Source: a virus. From it: a DNA stretch of 33,420 bases. Each line of letters opens with the position of its first letter. The first letter of the stretch is position 1. Under the pieces are notes generated by a model, which was not told the origin of the DNA, made no database searches, and saw only the letters and a program-made list of their open reading frames with translations. Below, piece by piece: positions 1-8,192 of the stretch. The stretch is from the IMG/VR virus record IMGVR_UViG_3300046007_005090, positions 1 to 33,420 of that record; one strand, 5' to 3'. The position numbers and the translations under genes are program-made.

Positions 1-98
1 GCTTTACAGGAACGCCACAAGATAGGCACGACGATTATATAGACGCGTTAAGTCACGCGTTCAATGCTATTCGCAAAACTCCGAGTATATACGTATGA
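1..98 (+). CDS. 3' end of large terminase gene (duplicate of the right end)
   Basis: The reading frame that starts at base 3 encodes the last residues of the large terminase and ends with TGA at 96-98. It repeats the complete gene at the right end of the window. It is not a separate or broken gene, only the part of it inside the contig overlap. Its stop overlaps the portal ATG at 95. Confidence 0.9.
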   Translation, partial: FTGTPQDRHDDYIDALSHAFNAIRKTPSIYV

Positions 99-126
99 GT
101 TTACTTGACGATATTCGACAAAGAAT
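1..126. repeat. Terminal direct repeat, left copy (circular-contig overlap)
   Basis: These 126 bases are identical to the last 126 bases of the window. They lie inside coding DNA, covering the last codons of the large terminase gene and the first codons of the portal gene. A true packaging repeat can overlap genes, but an exact repeat of this size running right to both contig ends is what an assembler produces from a circular or circularly permuted genome. I therefore read it as an assembly overlap. Confidence 0.95.
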
Positions 127-2113
127 TTCAAATGCTATTTTGCCTAGTGGCAAAAGGCTACAACGTCCATATCAATCGTATTCAGGATATAGACAAGTTG
201 CTTCTATTCCACAAGGTAACGAGCTTGCAATGAGTTTGCGTGGCACGGTGTTTGCGTGTTTACAACACAGAGCAAATGCTTTAAGTGCTATTCAGTTTAA
301 CACGTTCAAAGAGCACAACTTCACTAAATCTGAACTTGGAAACGATAACTGGGCGGCTCACTTAATAGCGAATCCAAATCCGTATTTCACACGTTCACAA
401 GTTTTTAGTTTTATTGAAAATTGGCTTTCAATAAACGGTAACTGTTTTATATGGACGCCAACAATTGGCTACAAAGTACCGCTTCAAATGTGGGTTTTGA
501 ATCCAACTCGTGTGCGTGTCATAATGGGCGGGGATAACTTTATACAAGGGTACACGTATCAAAGCGTTTCAGATGGCTTAATCCCTATTCCAGAAAATGA
601 AGTGATTCACCTAGCAAGAGTACATCCAGCGGCAAGACCAGATGAAATCGTAGGAATGAATATGTTTGGTGTTGGTCTGGTTACGGCTGCTCTTGATTAT
701 GCGAATATCGACGTTGAAGTAAGTGAATACTTACATAGGCTTTTTGCAAATAATGCCGTTCCGCCTTTGATAGCAACGTTCCCTGAAAGATTCGATATTG
801 AAGAGTGGCACAAGCTAAAATCTTCATGGAATGAAGAACTACCAGACTACAAATTGCGTGCCTTGTTAGGGGGTGGAATGCAATTACAACTACCGCCAAA
901 AAGTGAACTAGGTATAAATTACGATTCAGTAAGCAAAGACACGAGAGCGCAAATTGCTCAAGTGTTTGGCGTGCCACCTGGGATGCTTACAGGTGAGTTT
1001 CAAAACAGAGCAACTGCAGAAGTCCAGTTTGCAATCTTTAGACAGAACACAATCGATCCAGAAGCAATCTATATTGCGGAAGAATTCACAAGACATTTTA
1101 GACGTTTTGAAGAAGATATTCTAATAGAACCCGTTCCGTATGCTTACGCAGATCCCGAAATGGATATGCGCAAAGAAGAATTTGAATTGAAATGGGGAAT
1201 TAAAACTATTAACGATGCACGTAAAGAGCGTGGCTATGATGCTGTAGAGGGTGGCAACGTTCCGCTAATAGGTAGCGGGCTTGTTCCTTTGTCAATAAGT
1301 ACAGAACCAAAACCAATAGCACCCGTTCCGCAGTTAGCAAATAGAAGTCTTAACTTAGTTACGGCCAACGCTAAAGATTTATTCTGGCGCAATTACGATA
1401 CCCTTACAACAGCAACTGAAAATGAATTAAAGATTGTTGTTTCTGGCATGGTGAACACACTTGAAAACCAAGCGTTTGATATTGTTCGCAATGAAGGAAT
1501 AAGCGCAACTACTTTAGATGTAACTAATGAACAACTAGATTTATTCGATGCTACGGTTCAAGAAGCTTGTGACAGAGTTCAACAAAGATTGCTTATTGAT
1601 TTAGGTTTAGGCATTGAAGATTTGACAAGTCAAACAGGCCAAGAAATAACAGCTTTAGTAAACGAAAACAGCGCAAAAATATCCGAATCAATCGGAGTTA
1701 TTAGAAGCGAAGTTCAAGCTACTTTAGCAGCGAATGCAAGCAAATCAAGTGCAGAATTAAGAGAGATTCTAAAACAGCAATTTGCAAGTCTTAAGACAAC
1801 ACGTGTAAACATGATTGCAAACACAACGGCTGCTAATGTAACAAGTGGAATGCAATATAGTGTTTATAAAGGTCAAGGTTACAAGATGGTATGGCTAACA
1901 CAAAGAGACGGCCGTGTACGTCCGAGTCATGCAGCGATGGAAGGGCAAACACAAGGCGAAGACGGTTACTTCGATGTTATAACAGAAAAGAGAGATAAAG
2001 ACGGTAATATCATATCGACCACCGTAGAGAAAGCGCCCCGTCCACTTGGTGAGGGCTTAAGCGCTTCGAATGCAGTTAATTGTAGGTGTCAATTATTCCC
2101 AGTAGAGATATAA
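95..2113 (+). CDS. Portal protein with C-terminal Mu F-like domain
   Basis: This 672-residue protein has two parts. Residues 1 to about 400 look like an HK97-type portal: an N-terminal region with a GNCF/W motif, then a segment reading FGVPPGMLTG, typical of the portal stem and clip region. The portal forms the dodecameric ring through which DNA enters the head. The last 110 or so residues match the Mu F-like minor head domain: R604, R607 and R609 precede H612, then G616, a PLGEG motif and the closing N-C-R-C at 662-665. The middle section is helical. The ATG overlaps the terminase stop (ATGA), so the two genes are translationally coupled. The usual single-domain portal is about 400-450 residues, so the length itself supports a fusion. 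Confidence 0.9.
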   Translation: MSLLDDIRQRISNAILPSGKRLQRPYQSYSGYRQVASIPQGNELAMSLRGTVFACLQHRANALSAIQFNTFKEHNFTKSELGNDNWAAHLIANPNPYFTRSQVFSFIENWLSINGNCFIWTPTIGYKVPLQMWVLNPTRVRVIMGGDNFIQGYTYQSVSDGLIPIPENEVIHLARVHPAARPDEIVGMNMFGVGLVTAALDYANIDVEVSEYLHRLFANNAVPPLIATFPERFDIEEWHKLKSSWNEELPDYKLRALLGGGMQLQLPPKSELGINYDSVSKDTRAQIAQVFGVPPGMLTGEFQNRATAEVQFAIFRQNTIDPEAIYIAEEFTRHFRRFEEDILIEPVPYAYADPEMDMRKEEFELKWGIKTINDARKERGYDAVEGGNVPLIGSGLVPLSISTEPKPIAPVPQLANRSLNLVTANAKDLFWRNYDTLTTATENELKIVVSGMVNTLENQAFDIVRNEGISATTLDVTNEQLDLFDATVQEACDRVQQRLLIDLGLGIEDLTSQTGQEITALVNENSAKISESIGVIRSEVQATLAANASKSSAELREILKQQFASLKTTRVNMIANTTAANVTSGMQYSVYKGQGYKMVWLTQRDGRVRPSHAAMEGQTQGEDGYFDVITEKRDKDGNIISTTVEKAPRPLGEGLSASNAVNCRCQLFPVEI

Positions 2114-3408
2114 TGGCCTACGTACCTACAAAAGGAATGCAAGAAGAAGCCGAGCGTGCTATCAAGTGGAAAGAAGAAGGCCGCAAAGGTGGCACTCGAA
2201 TAGGCTTAGTGAGAGCAAGGCAAATTCTAAGAGGCGATCCAATGAGTTTGGATATTGTTAAAAGAATGTACTCTTACTTTTCTAGGCATGAAGTTGACAA
2301 ACAAGCTGAAGGTTTTGAACCCGGTGAAAATGGTTATCCATCCGCAGGCCGTGTGGCGTGGGGCTTGTGGGGTGGCGATGCTGGTTACTCATGGAGTACA
2401 AATATAGTTGAAAACTTAAAGAAACAAGGATATAACATGAATATATTAAAACGTGAATTTGATCTTATAAAAAAAGATTATTATGAACATGAACAAGAAG
2501 AAAAAAGCGTAGTTGAAGACATCTACACTTTTGTAGTGTCAACTCCAGAAGTTGACCGCTATGGAACAATCATTGTTCCAAGTGGCATTGATTATACTTC
2601 GTACTTGAATAATCCAATAGTGTTAGCTCAGCATGATTCTGACGACTGGCCAATAGGCAAATGCCTAGGTTTTGCCATGAACGGTGAAAACTTAGAAGCT
2701 ACTTTGCAATTTCATAGAATAACAGATGAAGCTTGTGAAGTTGCGGACTTGGTTGCGGCTGGGTATGTTCGTGCCGTGTCGGTTGGTATCATTCCAATTG
2801 AAAGCGAAGAACAAACAATTGACGGTAAAAGAATTACAGTCTATACTAAATCTGAACTAGTTGAATTTAGTGTAGTCTCAATTCCTGCTAATAGAGAAGC
2901 TCTTATCAAAAAATCAATAAAACTAAAATTAGAAACAATTTTCAACAAATTAAAAAAGGTCAACAGAATGTTAACCCCAGAACAAACACAAGCAATAACA
3001 GACAACTTTTTGCCTATATTGCAAGATGCTGCACTCACTTACTTACGTGACGAGCTAGGCATTGCAGAAGAAGAAGCAATCGCAGCCGCAGAAGCTGGAA
3101 CGATGGCAGCCGCAGAAGCTATGCTTCAAGTATTAAACGGAAACGCTCCAGAAGTTGCGCCAACAACCGCCGAAGAGCCAACTCCAGAGGTAGCTCCAGA
3201 AGTTGCAACAGCAAGCGTGCAAGCTCCTATTCAAAGAGTAGGCAAAAAGATTGCGGCTTCAACACAAGCACAAATAAGCCAAGGTTTAAGCATGATTCAA
3301 GACGGTTACAAAACTATAAACAAAGCTATCATAAGCGAAAGCGCACGTTCAATTAACATCAAACCATTGACAAAATTGTCAACAGATGATATCATGAATT
3401 TAATCTAA
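2113..3408 (+). CDS. Prohead protease (S78 family) with N-terminal phage domain and scaffold-like tail
   Basis: The protein has 431 residues when started at ATG 2113, which overlaps the portal stop (TAATG). A start 27 bases upstream lies inside the portal gene and is less likely. Residues 1-95 carry a YPSAGR...WGLWGGDAG segment seen in other phage head proteins. Residues about 130-280 match the HK97-type S78 protease, with a probable catalytic His174 (AQHDSDDWP) and Ser223 (AVSVGI), followed by the typical EFSVVSIPANREA stretch. Residues from about 286 are Ala/Glu-rich and then Pro-rich, like a scaffolding delta domain. It should cleave capsid precursors and may supply the scaffold. Position between portal and capsid fits. 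Confidence 0.88.
   Translation: MAYVPTKGMQEEAERAIKWKEEGRKGGTRIGLVRARQILRGDPMSLDIVKRMYSYFSRHEVDKQAEGFEPGENGYPSAGRVAWGLWGGDAGYSWSTNIVENLKKQGYNMNILKREFDLIKKDYYEHEQEEKSVVEDIYTFVVSTPEVDRYGTIIVPSGIDYTSYLNNPIVLAQHDSDDWPIGKCLGFAMNGENLEATLQFHRITDEACEVADLVAAGYVRAVSVGIIPIESEEQTIDGKRITVYTKSELVEFSVVSIPANREALIKKSIKLKLETIFNKLKKVNRMLTPEQTQAITDNFLPILQDAALTYLRDELGIAEEEAIAAAEAGTMAAAEAMLQVLNGNAPEVAPTTAEEPTPEVAPEVATASVQAPIQRVGKKIAASTQAQISQGLSMIQDGYKTINKAIISESARSINIKPLTKLSTDDIMNLI
2968..3408 (+). CDS. Possible nested scaffold product from an internal start of the protease gene
   Basis: An in-frame ATG at 2968 is preceded by AAAAAAGGT about eight bases upstream. It falls exactly where the protease domain ends and the Ala/Glu-rich, Pro-rich tail begins. 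Translation from here would give a 146-residue acidic scaffold-like protein. Nested scaffold genes inside protease genes are known from lambda C/Nu3 and related phages. The sequence shows only the start codon and a weak ribosome-binding site, so this is an inference. Confidence 0.3.
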   Translation: MLTPEQTQAITDNFLPILQDAALTYLRDELGIAEEEAIAAAEAGTMAAAEAMLQVLNGNAPEVAPTTAEEPTPEVAPEVATASVQAPIQRVGKKIAASTQAQISQGLSMIQDGYKTINKAIISESARSINIKPLTKLSTDDIMNLI

Positions 3409-3431
3409 ATTAATAAAGGAAAATTTAAAAA

Positions 3432-4625
3432 ATGGAAAATTTAATAGTAACACCAGACCAACTTAAAGAAGTTGTAAACAGAAAGGTTCAAGATACCTTA
3501 AGAACAGCAAATCCAATTAATCAAGGCAAAACAAATGGTTTTGTTCAAATCAAAGCAGATCACGATTCACGTCGTGAGCAAGCTCGTGTTGTTTCTGATT
3601 ATATCTTAGCTATTCACAAAGGACGTGAAGGCGCTGCAGATGAAATTGCAAGAAAAGCAAATGAAAGATATATCACACGTGCTAACTTCAACACAGGAAC
3701 AGCTTCACAAGGTGGCGCAGCGGTTCCACAATTCTGGATTGAAGAAATCATGTCTTTTGCGGATCAATTTGGATATGCTAGAGCGCTTGCAAAAATCTAT
3801 CCAATGCGTGGCAAAACTGAAAATCTTGTAAGCTCTGGAGCGTTCACAGGCGCTGTAGTTGCTGAAGGTTCTGGCTTAACTTTAACAGATTCAACATCAT
3901 TCTTTACAGCAACAGCAATGACTGCAAAGAAAATCGTTGCGGGTGCTATTGTTTCAGAAGAACAATTACAAGATGCTACACCAGCATTCTTAGACTATAT
4001 CATAAACGGTTTAGGACGTGCTTTAGCAGAAACTGAAGATAAACAGTTTTTTAACGGTGATGGTAACTCACCAAACTTTACAGGTTTAACAGGAATTTCA
4101 GGAACAACTACAGTTCGTCAAGGTGGTGCAAATAACTCTGGAAAAGATACATTCGGTGAAATCTCATGGACTGACTTATGGAACTTGCGATTAGGTGTTA
4201 ATTCTGGAGTTGGTGCAAATGGCGTGTTTGTTGTACCTCAATCAGTTTTCGGCTTCTTAATGAAAGAAACAGCTGGCAGCCGTCCAGTTTATGATCAAGT
4301 TCGCCCGATTGAAATCACTTCAATAGGCTTAACAGCATTAACAAACAACACATACTTTACACCGACTGGACGCCCTATGCACGTTGTACCAGATTCATTA
4401 TTCCCAACAAGCGCAGCGAACACAGCAAGCGCATTCTATGCAGACTTTGCACAATTCTCTGTAATGGGAATCCGTGAAGATGTAACTGTAAACGAATACA
4501 AAGAGTACTTTGGTGCAACTGGTTTAGGCGGAACACACCAAAAAGGTATTGAAGTTGTTGAAAGAGTTGCTTTTGCATTCCCTGCACCAAGCGCTATCGG
4601 TGTTCTTAAAACATCTACAACCTAA
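3432..4625 (+). CDS. Major capsid protein, HK97 fold
   Basis: This 397-residue protein has the organisation of HK97-family capsid proteins. It has a charged, helical N-terminal segment of roughly 90 residues that is probably removed on maturation, then GTASQGGAAVPQ, a common processing or N-arm region. Next come VAEGSGLTLTDS and the TAKKIVAGAIVSEEQLQDA region typical of the E-loop and spine helix. The motif EDKQFFNGDGN, then GLTGISG, is also typical of the family. It follows the protease gene by 23 bases, preceded by an A-rich leader without a strong Shine-Dalgarno. It forms the icosahedral shell. Confidence 0.95.
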   Translation: MENLIVTPDQLKEVVNRKVQDTLRTANPINQGKTNGFVQIKADHDSRREQARVVSDYILAIHKGREGAADEIARKANERYITRANFNTGTASQGGAAVPQFWIEEIMSFADQFGYARALAKIYPMRGKTENLVSSGAFTGAVVAEGSGLTLTDSTSFFTATAMTAKKIVAGAIVSEEQLQDATPAFLDYIINGLGRALAETEDKQFFNGDGNSPNFTGLTGISGTTTVRQGGANNSGKDTFGEISWTDLWNLRLGVNSGVGANGVFVVPQSVFGFLMKETAGSRPVYDQVRPIEITSIGLTALTNNTYFTPTGRPMHVVPDSLFPTSAANTASAFYADFAQFSVMGIREDVTVNEYKEYFGATGLGGTHQKGIEVVERVAFAFPAPSAIGVLKTSTT

Positions 4626-4638
4626 TTAGGAAATATTT

Positions 4639-4803
4639 ATGTTACATAGTATTATCTTAACGCAACCTTACAATGGTATTTCGGCTGGTTATGAGACTTC
4701 ATTACCTAAAGAAATAGCAGAACAATTAATCAAAGAAGGCAAAGCAGTTGAATTACCAACTGCAAAAGCTCCTAAAGTTGAACCAAAAAAAATAGGTAAA
4801 TAA
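4639..4803 (+). CDS. Small head-region protein, 54 aa, function unknown
   Basis: A complete ATG-to-TAA frame of 54 residues fills the gap between the capsid and connector genes, and the connector ATG follows one base after its stop. The protein has a beta-like start (MLHSIILTQPYNGISAG), then SLPKEIAEQLIKEGKAVELP, then a Lys/Pro-rich tail. The pattern 'polar strand, L-P-x-E-x-A-x-x-L-I-x-x-G-x-A' is common in very small proteins found directly after phage capsid genes. I do not recognise a specific family. The tight spacing supports it being a real gene. Confidence 0.7.
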   Translation: MLHSIILTQPYNGISAGYETSLPKEIAEQLIKEGKAVELPTAKAPKVEPKKIGK

Positions 4804-4804
4804 A

Positions 4805-5431
4805 ATGCCATATACAAGCGCATATCCAAAGCAGTTCACAGCATTCATGAAGTTTCTTAATATGGAAACCTCTGGCGATCCTACCGCAGAGGAGATTGCC
4901 TTGTATACTTGGTTCGATGATGTATTTACAACTTGTTACGTAGAGGCTGAAAGCTATTGCGGTCAGCCTTTGCGAACAAGTACGATACAATATCAGTTTT
5001 TGGCTTCTAAAGGCCAGCAAGGGCTCGATGCTTCTCATTGGTGGAAGTTTGTTCCTTATAATGCAAACACGACGCTCACGGCCTTGCAATGGCGTGATAA
5101 TGAATTCGCAACGTATGCAAATTACAGCGGTTCAGATTATGTGTACAATCAAGAACCGTATGCAAACTATATTGTTTTCAGAAACAAGTCAACAGGACAA
5201 TTCAAAGCTACTTTGTCGACAGGATGGACAGACACGAATATGCCGTATCAAATCTTGCAAGGCATTGCAGAAATGGCGGCTTTGATTTATAAGCAGTCGC
5301 CACAGGGTGGCAATTGGTTTGGTTTAAGTTCAATCTCAAGCGGTGGCGCTGGCCAAACGGTGTCGAATAGCTTGAAAGAAAAGATTGACTGGCAAAAGTA
5401 TTTTGCAAAGTATGTAATCCCAACGGTTTAA
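4805..5431 (+). CDS. Head-tail connector protein, gp6-like (putative)
   Basis: This protein has 208 residues. A helical section contains YVEAESYCGQPL (residues about 45-56), which resembles the short helix pattern of HK97 gp6-type connectors, and a second helical section has QILQGIAEMAALIYKQSP. Between them is a beta-rich stretch. Adaptors of this type bind below the portal and form the first ring of the neck. Its place right after the capsid gene, and before a tail-completion gene, supports the call. Family-level identity is inferred from pattern and order. Confidence 0.6.
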   Translation: MPYTSAYPKQFTAFMKFLNMETSGDPTAEEIALYTWFDDVFTTCYVEAESYCGQPLRTSTIQYQFLASKGQQGLDASHWWKFVPYNANTTLTALQWRDNEFATYANYSGSDYVYNQEPYANYIVFRNKSTGQFKATLSTGWTDTNMPYQILQGIAEMAALIYKQSPQGGNWFGLSSISSGGAGQTVSNSLKEKIDWQKYFAKYVIPTV

Positions 5432-5432
5432 G

Positions 5433-5975
5433 ATGCTTAATATTAGCCAATTAGAAAGTGATTTGAAACCGATAATAAGTAATGAATTATTACGGTTTCC
5501 TTTTATCATGCAAGCCTATATAGGTGCTAACATGGTGAATACTGGATTGAAGACAAGGATTGCTCCGAGTACAAATGCAAAACTTGAAATCAATACAGGT
5601 GGTTTATTTAGAAGCTTTTCACGAGGTGGCGTTGGTAATATATTCAAAACCAGTTCAACTGGCAATTTTTACCAATTAGAATACGGATCTAGTTTGCCAT
5701 ATGCAGCTATTCAAGAATACGGCGGCTTCATAAAGTCAAAAGGACGGATGCATAAATACTTCTGGGCAAAGTTCAAAGAAACTAAACAACCGTATTTTAA
5801 GAATCTTGCTTTGCACGTGGAAAAGAAAGGCGGTGTCCAAATACCAAAACGTCCGTATTTTGCGCCTGCGGTCGAAAAGTTCAAAGCGTCAAATCAATTT
5901 CAGCAAGAAGTTAAAGCAAAAGTAATACAAGGAATAAGAGCATGGCAAGAGAGACAGCGGCTATCGAATCAATAA
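5433..5975 (+). CDS. Tail completion / head-tail joining protein (gpG or HK97 gp10-like)
   Basis: This 180-residue protein carries the pattern expected for phage virion morphogenesis proteins. It has a leading helical region, then INTGGLFRSF (a 'G-x-L-R-x-S' variant), the EYGSSLPYAAIQEYGGFI segment where the 'YA-x-x-Q-x-G' motif sits, and VQIPKRPYFAPA (the 'IP-x-RPF' motif) near residue 140. Such proteins link the neck to the tail tube. Its last 34 bases overlap the next gene in another frame, which suggests coupled translation. Confidence 0.72.
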   Translation: MLNISQLESDLKPIISNELLRFPFIMQAYIGANMVNTGLKTRIAPSTNAKLEINTGGLFRSFSRGGVGNIFKTSSTGNFYQLEYGSSLPYAAIQEYGGFIKSKGRMHKYFWAKFKETKQPYFKNLALHVEKKGGVQIPKRPYFAPAVEKFKASNQFQQEVKAKVIQGIRAWQERQRLSNQ

Positions 5976-6397
5976 CAACGCAACTTCGCAAAATGCAAGG
6001 CGTAAAAGTGTATGATCAAGTCCAGATTGATAAATGGAATACGTACGGCTTTGATTTTGTAGGTGTTTTAAGTGGAGCAGACACACGAGAAAATGAACTC
6101 ATGGAAGACGATTCGGCTTTTGCGAATCGTGGAACCTTAGATATCTATATGCTAGTTGGTGTTCAAGTCAAGAAATCAAATACACAAAAGGCAGTTTTAA
6201 GAAATGCGCTTGCTGATCTTTGCGAAAAAGTGGAATATATGCTTCAAAACTTAGATTTAGGAAGCTATGTAACTGATTTTGAAAGTACAGAGTTTGCACC
6301 TTTGCACTTTGTAGATTCACAAGCCGTCACCTTTTCAGATGACGAAACAAAAGGCGTTGCTTTCATGACGTTTAGAACATTGTACTATAGGAGCTAA
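5942..6397 (+). CDS. Putative tail terminator protein
   Basis: This is a 151-residue alpha/beta protein. Tail terminators of long-tailed phages have about this size and usually sit between the tail-completion gene and the major tail gene, as here. A central helix (KAVLRNALADLCEKVEYMLQNL) and a closing beta stretch ending GVAFMTFRTLYYRS resemble that family. No diagnostic motif is visible, so the call rests mainly on gene order. The start overlaps the previous gene by 34 bases. Confidence 0.5.
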   Translation: MARETAAIESITTQLRKMQGVKVYDQVQIDKWNTYGFDFVGVLSGADTRENELMEDDSAFANRGTLDIYMLVGVQVKKSNTQKAVLRNALADLCEKVEYMLQNLDLGSYVTDFESTEFAPLHFVDSQAVTFSDDETKGVAFMTFRTLYYRS

Positions 6398-6398
6398 A

Positions 6399-7073
6399 AT
6401 GAGATTGACAGTATGTGTTCTTTATGAAGATAATGATAATTTAGTAAGATGGCGTAAAGCATTGCCGATTGATAACGTGCAAGTAATTGCATTGAAAACA
6501 AACTACGATGATAAATTAACAGAACCGACACTTGAAGAAGTTGGCGTGACTCCAAATCTTGTGGCGTTGCAATGGAATTACAATGATTTTGAAGAACAAT
6601 TTGACTTTAGCTATTTGCGTAATAAATGCGACGAGTACGCACAAGGCGATTGGATCCTACACATTGATTCAGATGAATACTTAACGACGCCTCACGTCGA
6701 TTTATGGGCGTTTCTTGATGCTTTAGACGATACGGACGCCGTGGCTGGTTACGTTACAATTTATGGATTGCAAAATCAAAAAGAAAAATTAAGAATGCGA
6801 TATGCTTTTCAAAACATGAGACTCCATAAAAGGTCGGCTGGTTTGAAGTGGAGCGGTATATGTCATGAAACAATTGATTCAGACGCACATAAACATACGT
6901 GGGCGGACACTGAAATCATGCTTTATCATGAAGGCTATATGATTGATGAAGAAGACTATCAAAAAAAATGTGAAAGGAATGCGAAGTTATTGATAAGAGA
7001 GTACACAAGAGAAAAAAACAAAAGAAATTGGAATTATCTAATAAAAACCTTTTCATCTATTAAACAAGGATAA
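6399..7073 (+). CDS. GT2-type glycosyltransferase embedded in the head-tail operon
   Basis: This 224-residue protein looks like a short GT-A fold glycosyltransferase of the GT2 type. It starts with a beta strand (MRLTVCVLYED), has LRNKCDEYAQGDWILHIDSDE (residues 73-93) with the metal-binding D-S-D at 90-92, and continues to RLHKRSAGLKWSGICHETI, the usual acceptor-side region with WSG...HE. The soluble protein should transfer a sugar from a nucleotide-sugar donor. It begins one base after the preceding stop and ends four bases before the major tail gene, so it is made with virion proteins. I infer that it may decorate a capsid or tail protein; the acceptor is unknown. Confidence 0.82.
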   Translation: MRLTVCVLYEDNDNLVRWRKALPIDNVQVIALKTNYDDKLTEPTLEEVGVTPNLVALQWNYNDFEEQFDFSYLRNKCDEYAQGDWILHIDSDEYLTTPHVDLWAFLDALDDTDAVAGYVTIYGLQNQKEKLRMRYAFQNMRLHKRSAGLKWSGICHETIDSDAHKHTWADTEIMLYHEGYMIDEEDYQKKCERNAKLLIREYTREKNKRNWNYLIKTFSSIKQG

Positions 7074-7077
7074 TATC

Positions 7078-7638
7078 ATGGCAGTTATAGGCGGCGGAAA
7101 TCTGTCTGTATTTTTTACAGCAGACGAAACAACAGGCCTTATAGGCTCAACAAAATTAGCAACTTTCACAAAGAAAGTTAAAACAAGTGTTTCAAGAACA
7201 AACTTCACACTAGATCAAAACGAAGACAGTCCAGATTTGACAGCGTTTTTTGATTCATATGCTCCAGTTCAACAGGCAACTAATGATTCTGGCGAATATG
7301 AAGACGGTGTAAAGTTCAATTCAGCAACAGCAAACAGTCAAACACTTTTACAAATTGTGTACGGTGGCAAACTTGCGGATTCAGGAAGTGGTAACACAAC
7401 AAAGCGTAAAGTAGTATTAATGCTTTGTAAATTAGCACAAGATACAGGTTCATTTGATATGGAATCTGGTAAATATACAAAGCCAAAAGTTTCTGGCGAA
7501 GTTGTAAACAATGATGCTTTAGTGACTGTTGGAACTTTAGTATTTGATACTAGTATGCTAATTGCTGCTTCTATTGCAACCGTGACAATTCCAGTCGACA
7601 CAGGTTACAAAGAAGTATGGATTGGATGTAATAAGTAA
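7078..7638 (+). CDS. Major tail (tube) protein, putative
   Basis: This 186-residue protein is rich in beta-forming residues and Thr/Ser/Gly, like major tail proteins of siphoviruses. Its position, after the terminator-type gene and before the tail assembly chaperones, is where the tube gene always sits. A strong hairpin terminator follows it directly. Such terminators often follow abundant structural genes and lower expression of the genes behind. No motif is decisive; the call is based on order and composition. Confidence 0.75.
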   Translation: MAVIGGGNLSVFFTADETTGLIGSTKLATFTKKVKTSVSRTNFTLDQNEDSPDLTAFFDSYAPVQQATNDSGEYEDGVKFNSATANSQTLLQIVYGGKLADSGSGNTTKRKVVLMLCKLAQDTGSFDMESGKYTKPKVSGEVVNNDALVTVGTLVFDTSMLIAASIATVTIPVDTGYKEVWIGCNK

Positions 7639-7652
7639 TTCAATTTAACAAC

Positions 7653-7682
7653 GGGGCGGTAAGCCCGCCCCTTATTTTATAA
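7653..7682 (+). terminator. Rho-independent terminator after the major tail gene
   Basis: A perfect 7-bp GC stem (GGGGCGG at 7653-7659 and CCGCCCC at 7665-7671) encloses a 5-base loop and is followed by TTATTTTAT. It stands out strongly from the AT-rich surroundings. It is probably a partial terminator that keeps the major tail protein in excess over the chaperone and tape-measure genes. Confidence 0.85.
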
Positions 7683-7694
7683 CATGGAGACAGT

Positions 7695-8192
7695 ATGAAA
7701 TTTTATCTAAATGAAGAAGTTCACGAAGTGCCTTTATTCACAATCTTAACGCCCGCACTATTTGACAAAGTATCCCCTATGTTCCAAGAGCTTGCAAACA
7801 CTAAAGGCGCACAAGCGGCTGCAGAGCAAGAAATCATGGAAAAAGTATTCAGCGTTCCACACTTGCAAGAACAAATCGATTTAAGCAAGGGGACAAATGC
7901 TTTTACGGCAATTATGGGCGATTTTAGATTCCAAGAAATTGTAAAAGATGCTTACTTGAAAGTAAGACGTGACTTATTCGAGTGTATTAATGTAGATACA
8001 AGCACAATTCCTACAATATTTACACTTGTTAAAACCGTTGTGAACACTAAGAAAATTACAAATCCAGAATTATTAGCTGGCATTCAAAGCGAGATTGATT
8101 CAGAATTTTGGCAAAACCAAGATCTTGATGGTATTCTGGAGGAACTTAAGTTTTTTCGTTCGACAGTTTGCAAACGAATCCGAATTAGTTGA
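7695..8192 (+). CDS. Tail assembly chaperone, G-like (upstream frame)
   Basis: This 165-residue protein lies just before the tape-measure gene, where long-tailed phages encode G-type chaperones. It starts with MKFYLNEEVHEVPLFTILTPALFDKV, typical of small tail chaperones, and has a GGAG six bases before the ATG. Near its end the frame passes through a T6 run (8151-8156) and stops at 8192. The downstream frame carries on as an acidic continuation. This is the usual G/GT arrangement, in which the short form and a frameshifted long form are both made and bind the tape measure protein. Confidence 0.82.
   Translation: MKFYLNEEVHEVPLFTILTPALFDKVSPMFQELANTKGAQAAAEQEIMEKVFSVPHLQEQIDLSKGTNAFTAIMGDFRFQEIVKDAYLKVRRDLFECINVDTSTIPTIFTLVKTVVNTKKITNPELLAGIQSEIDSEFWQNQDLDGILEELKFFRSTVCKRIRIS
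8138..8159 (+). promoter_or_regulatory. Probable programmed frameshift site (T6 run with upstream GGAGGA)
   Basis: GGAGGA at 8138-8143 lies seven bases before TTTTTTCG (8151-8158). A UUU-reading tRNA-Phe that moves +1 would pair with UUC, its better codon, and enter the downstream frame. A -2 slip on the same run gives the same frame. An internal Shine-Dalgarno-like sequence stimulates slippage in some bacterial genes. The direction of the slip cannot be read from the DNA alone. Confidence 0.6.

Noticed and set aside
1-126. Terminal repeat as an authentic packaging terminus
   Set aside because: The repeat ends exactly at both contig ends and joins terminase to portal cleanly, which is best explained by assembler overlap.
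3625-3831. A 68-codon frame inside the capsid gene
   Set aside because: The capsid frame is unmistakable and this alternative has no supporting start signal or motif.
4772-5089. A minus-strand 105-codon frame over the capsid/connector boundary
   Set aside because: It covers two + strand genes with good context and shows no motif.
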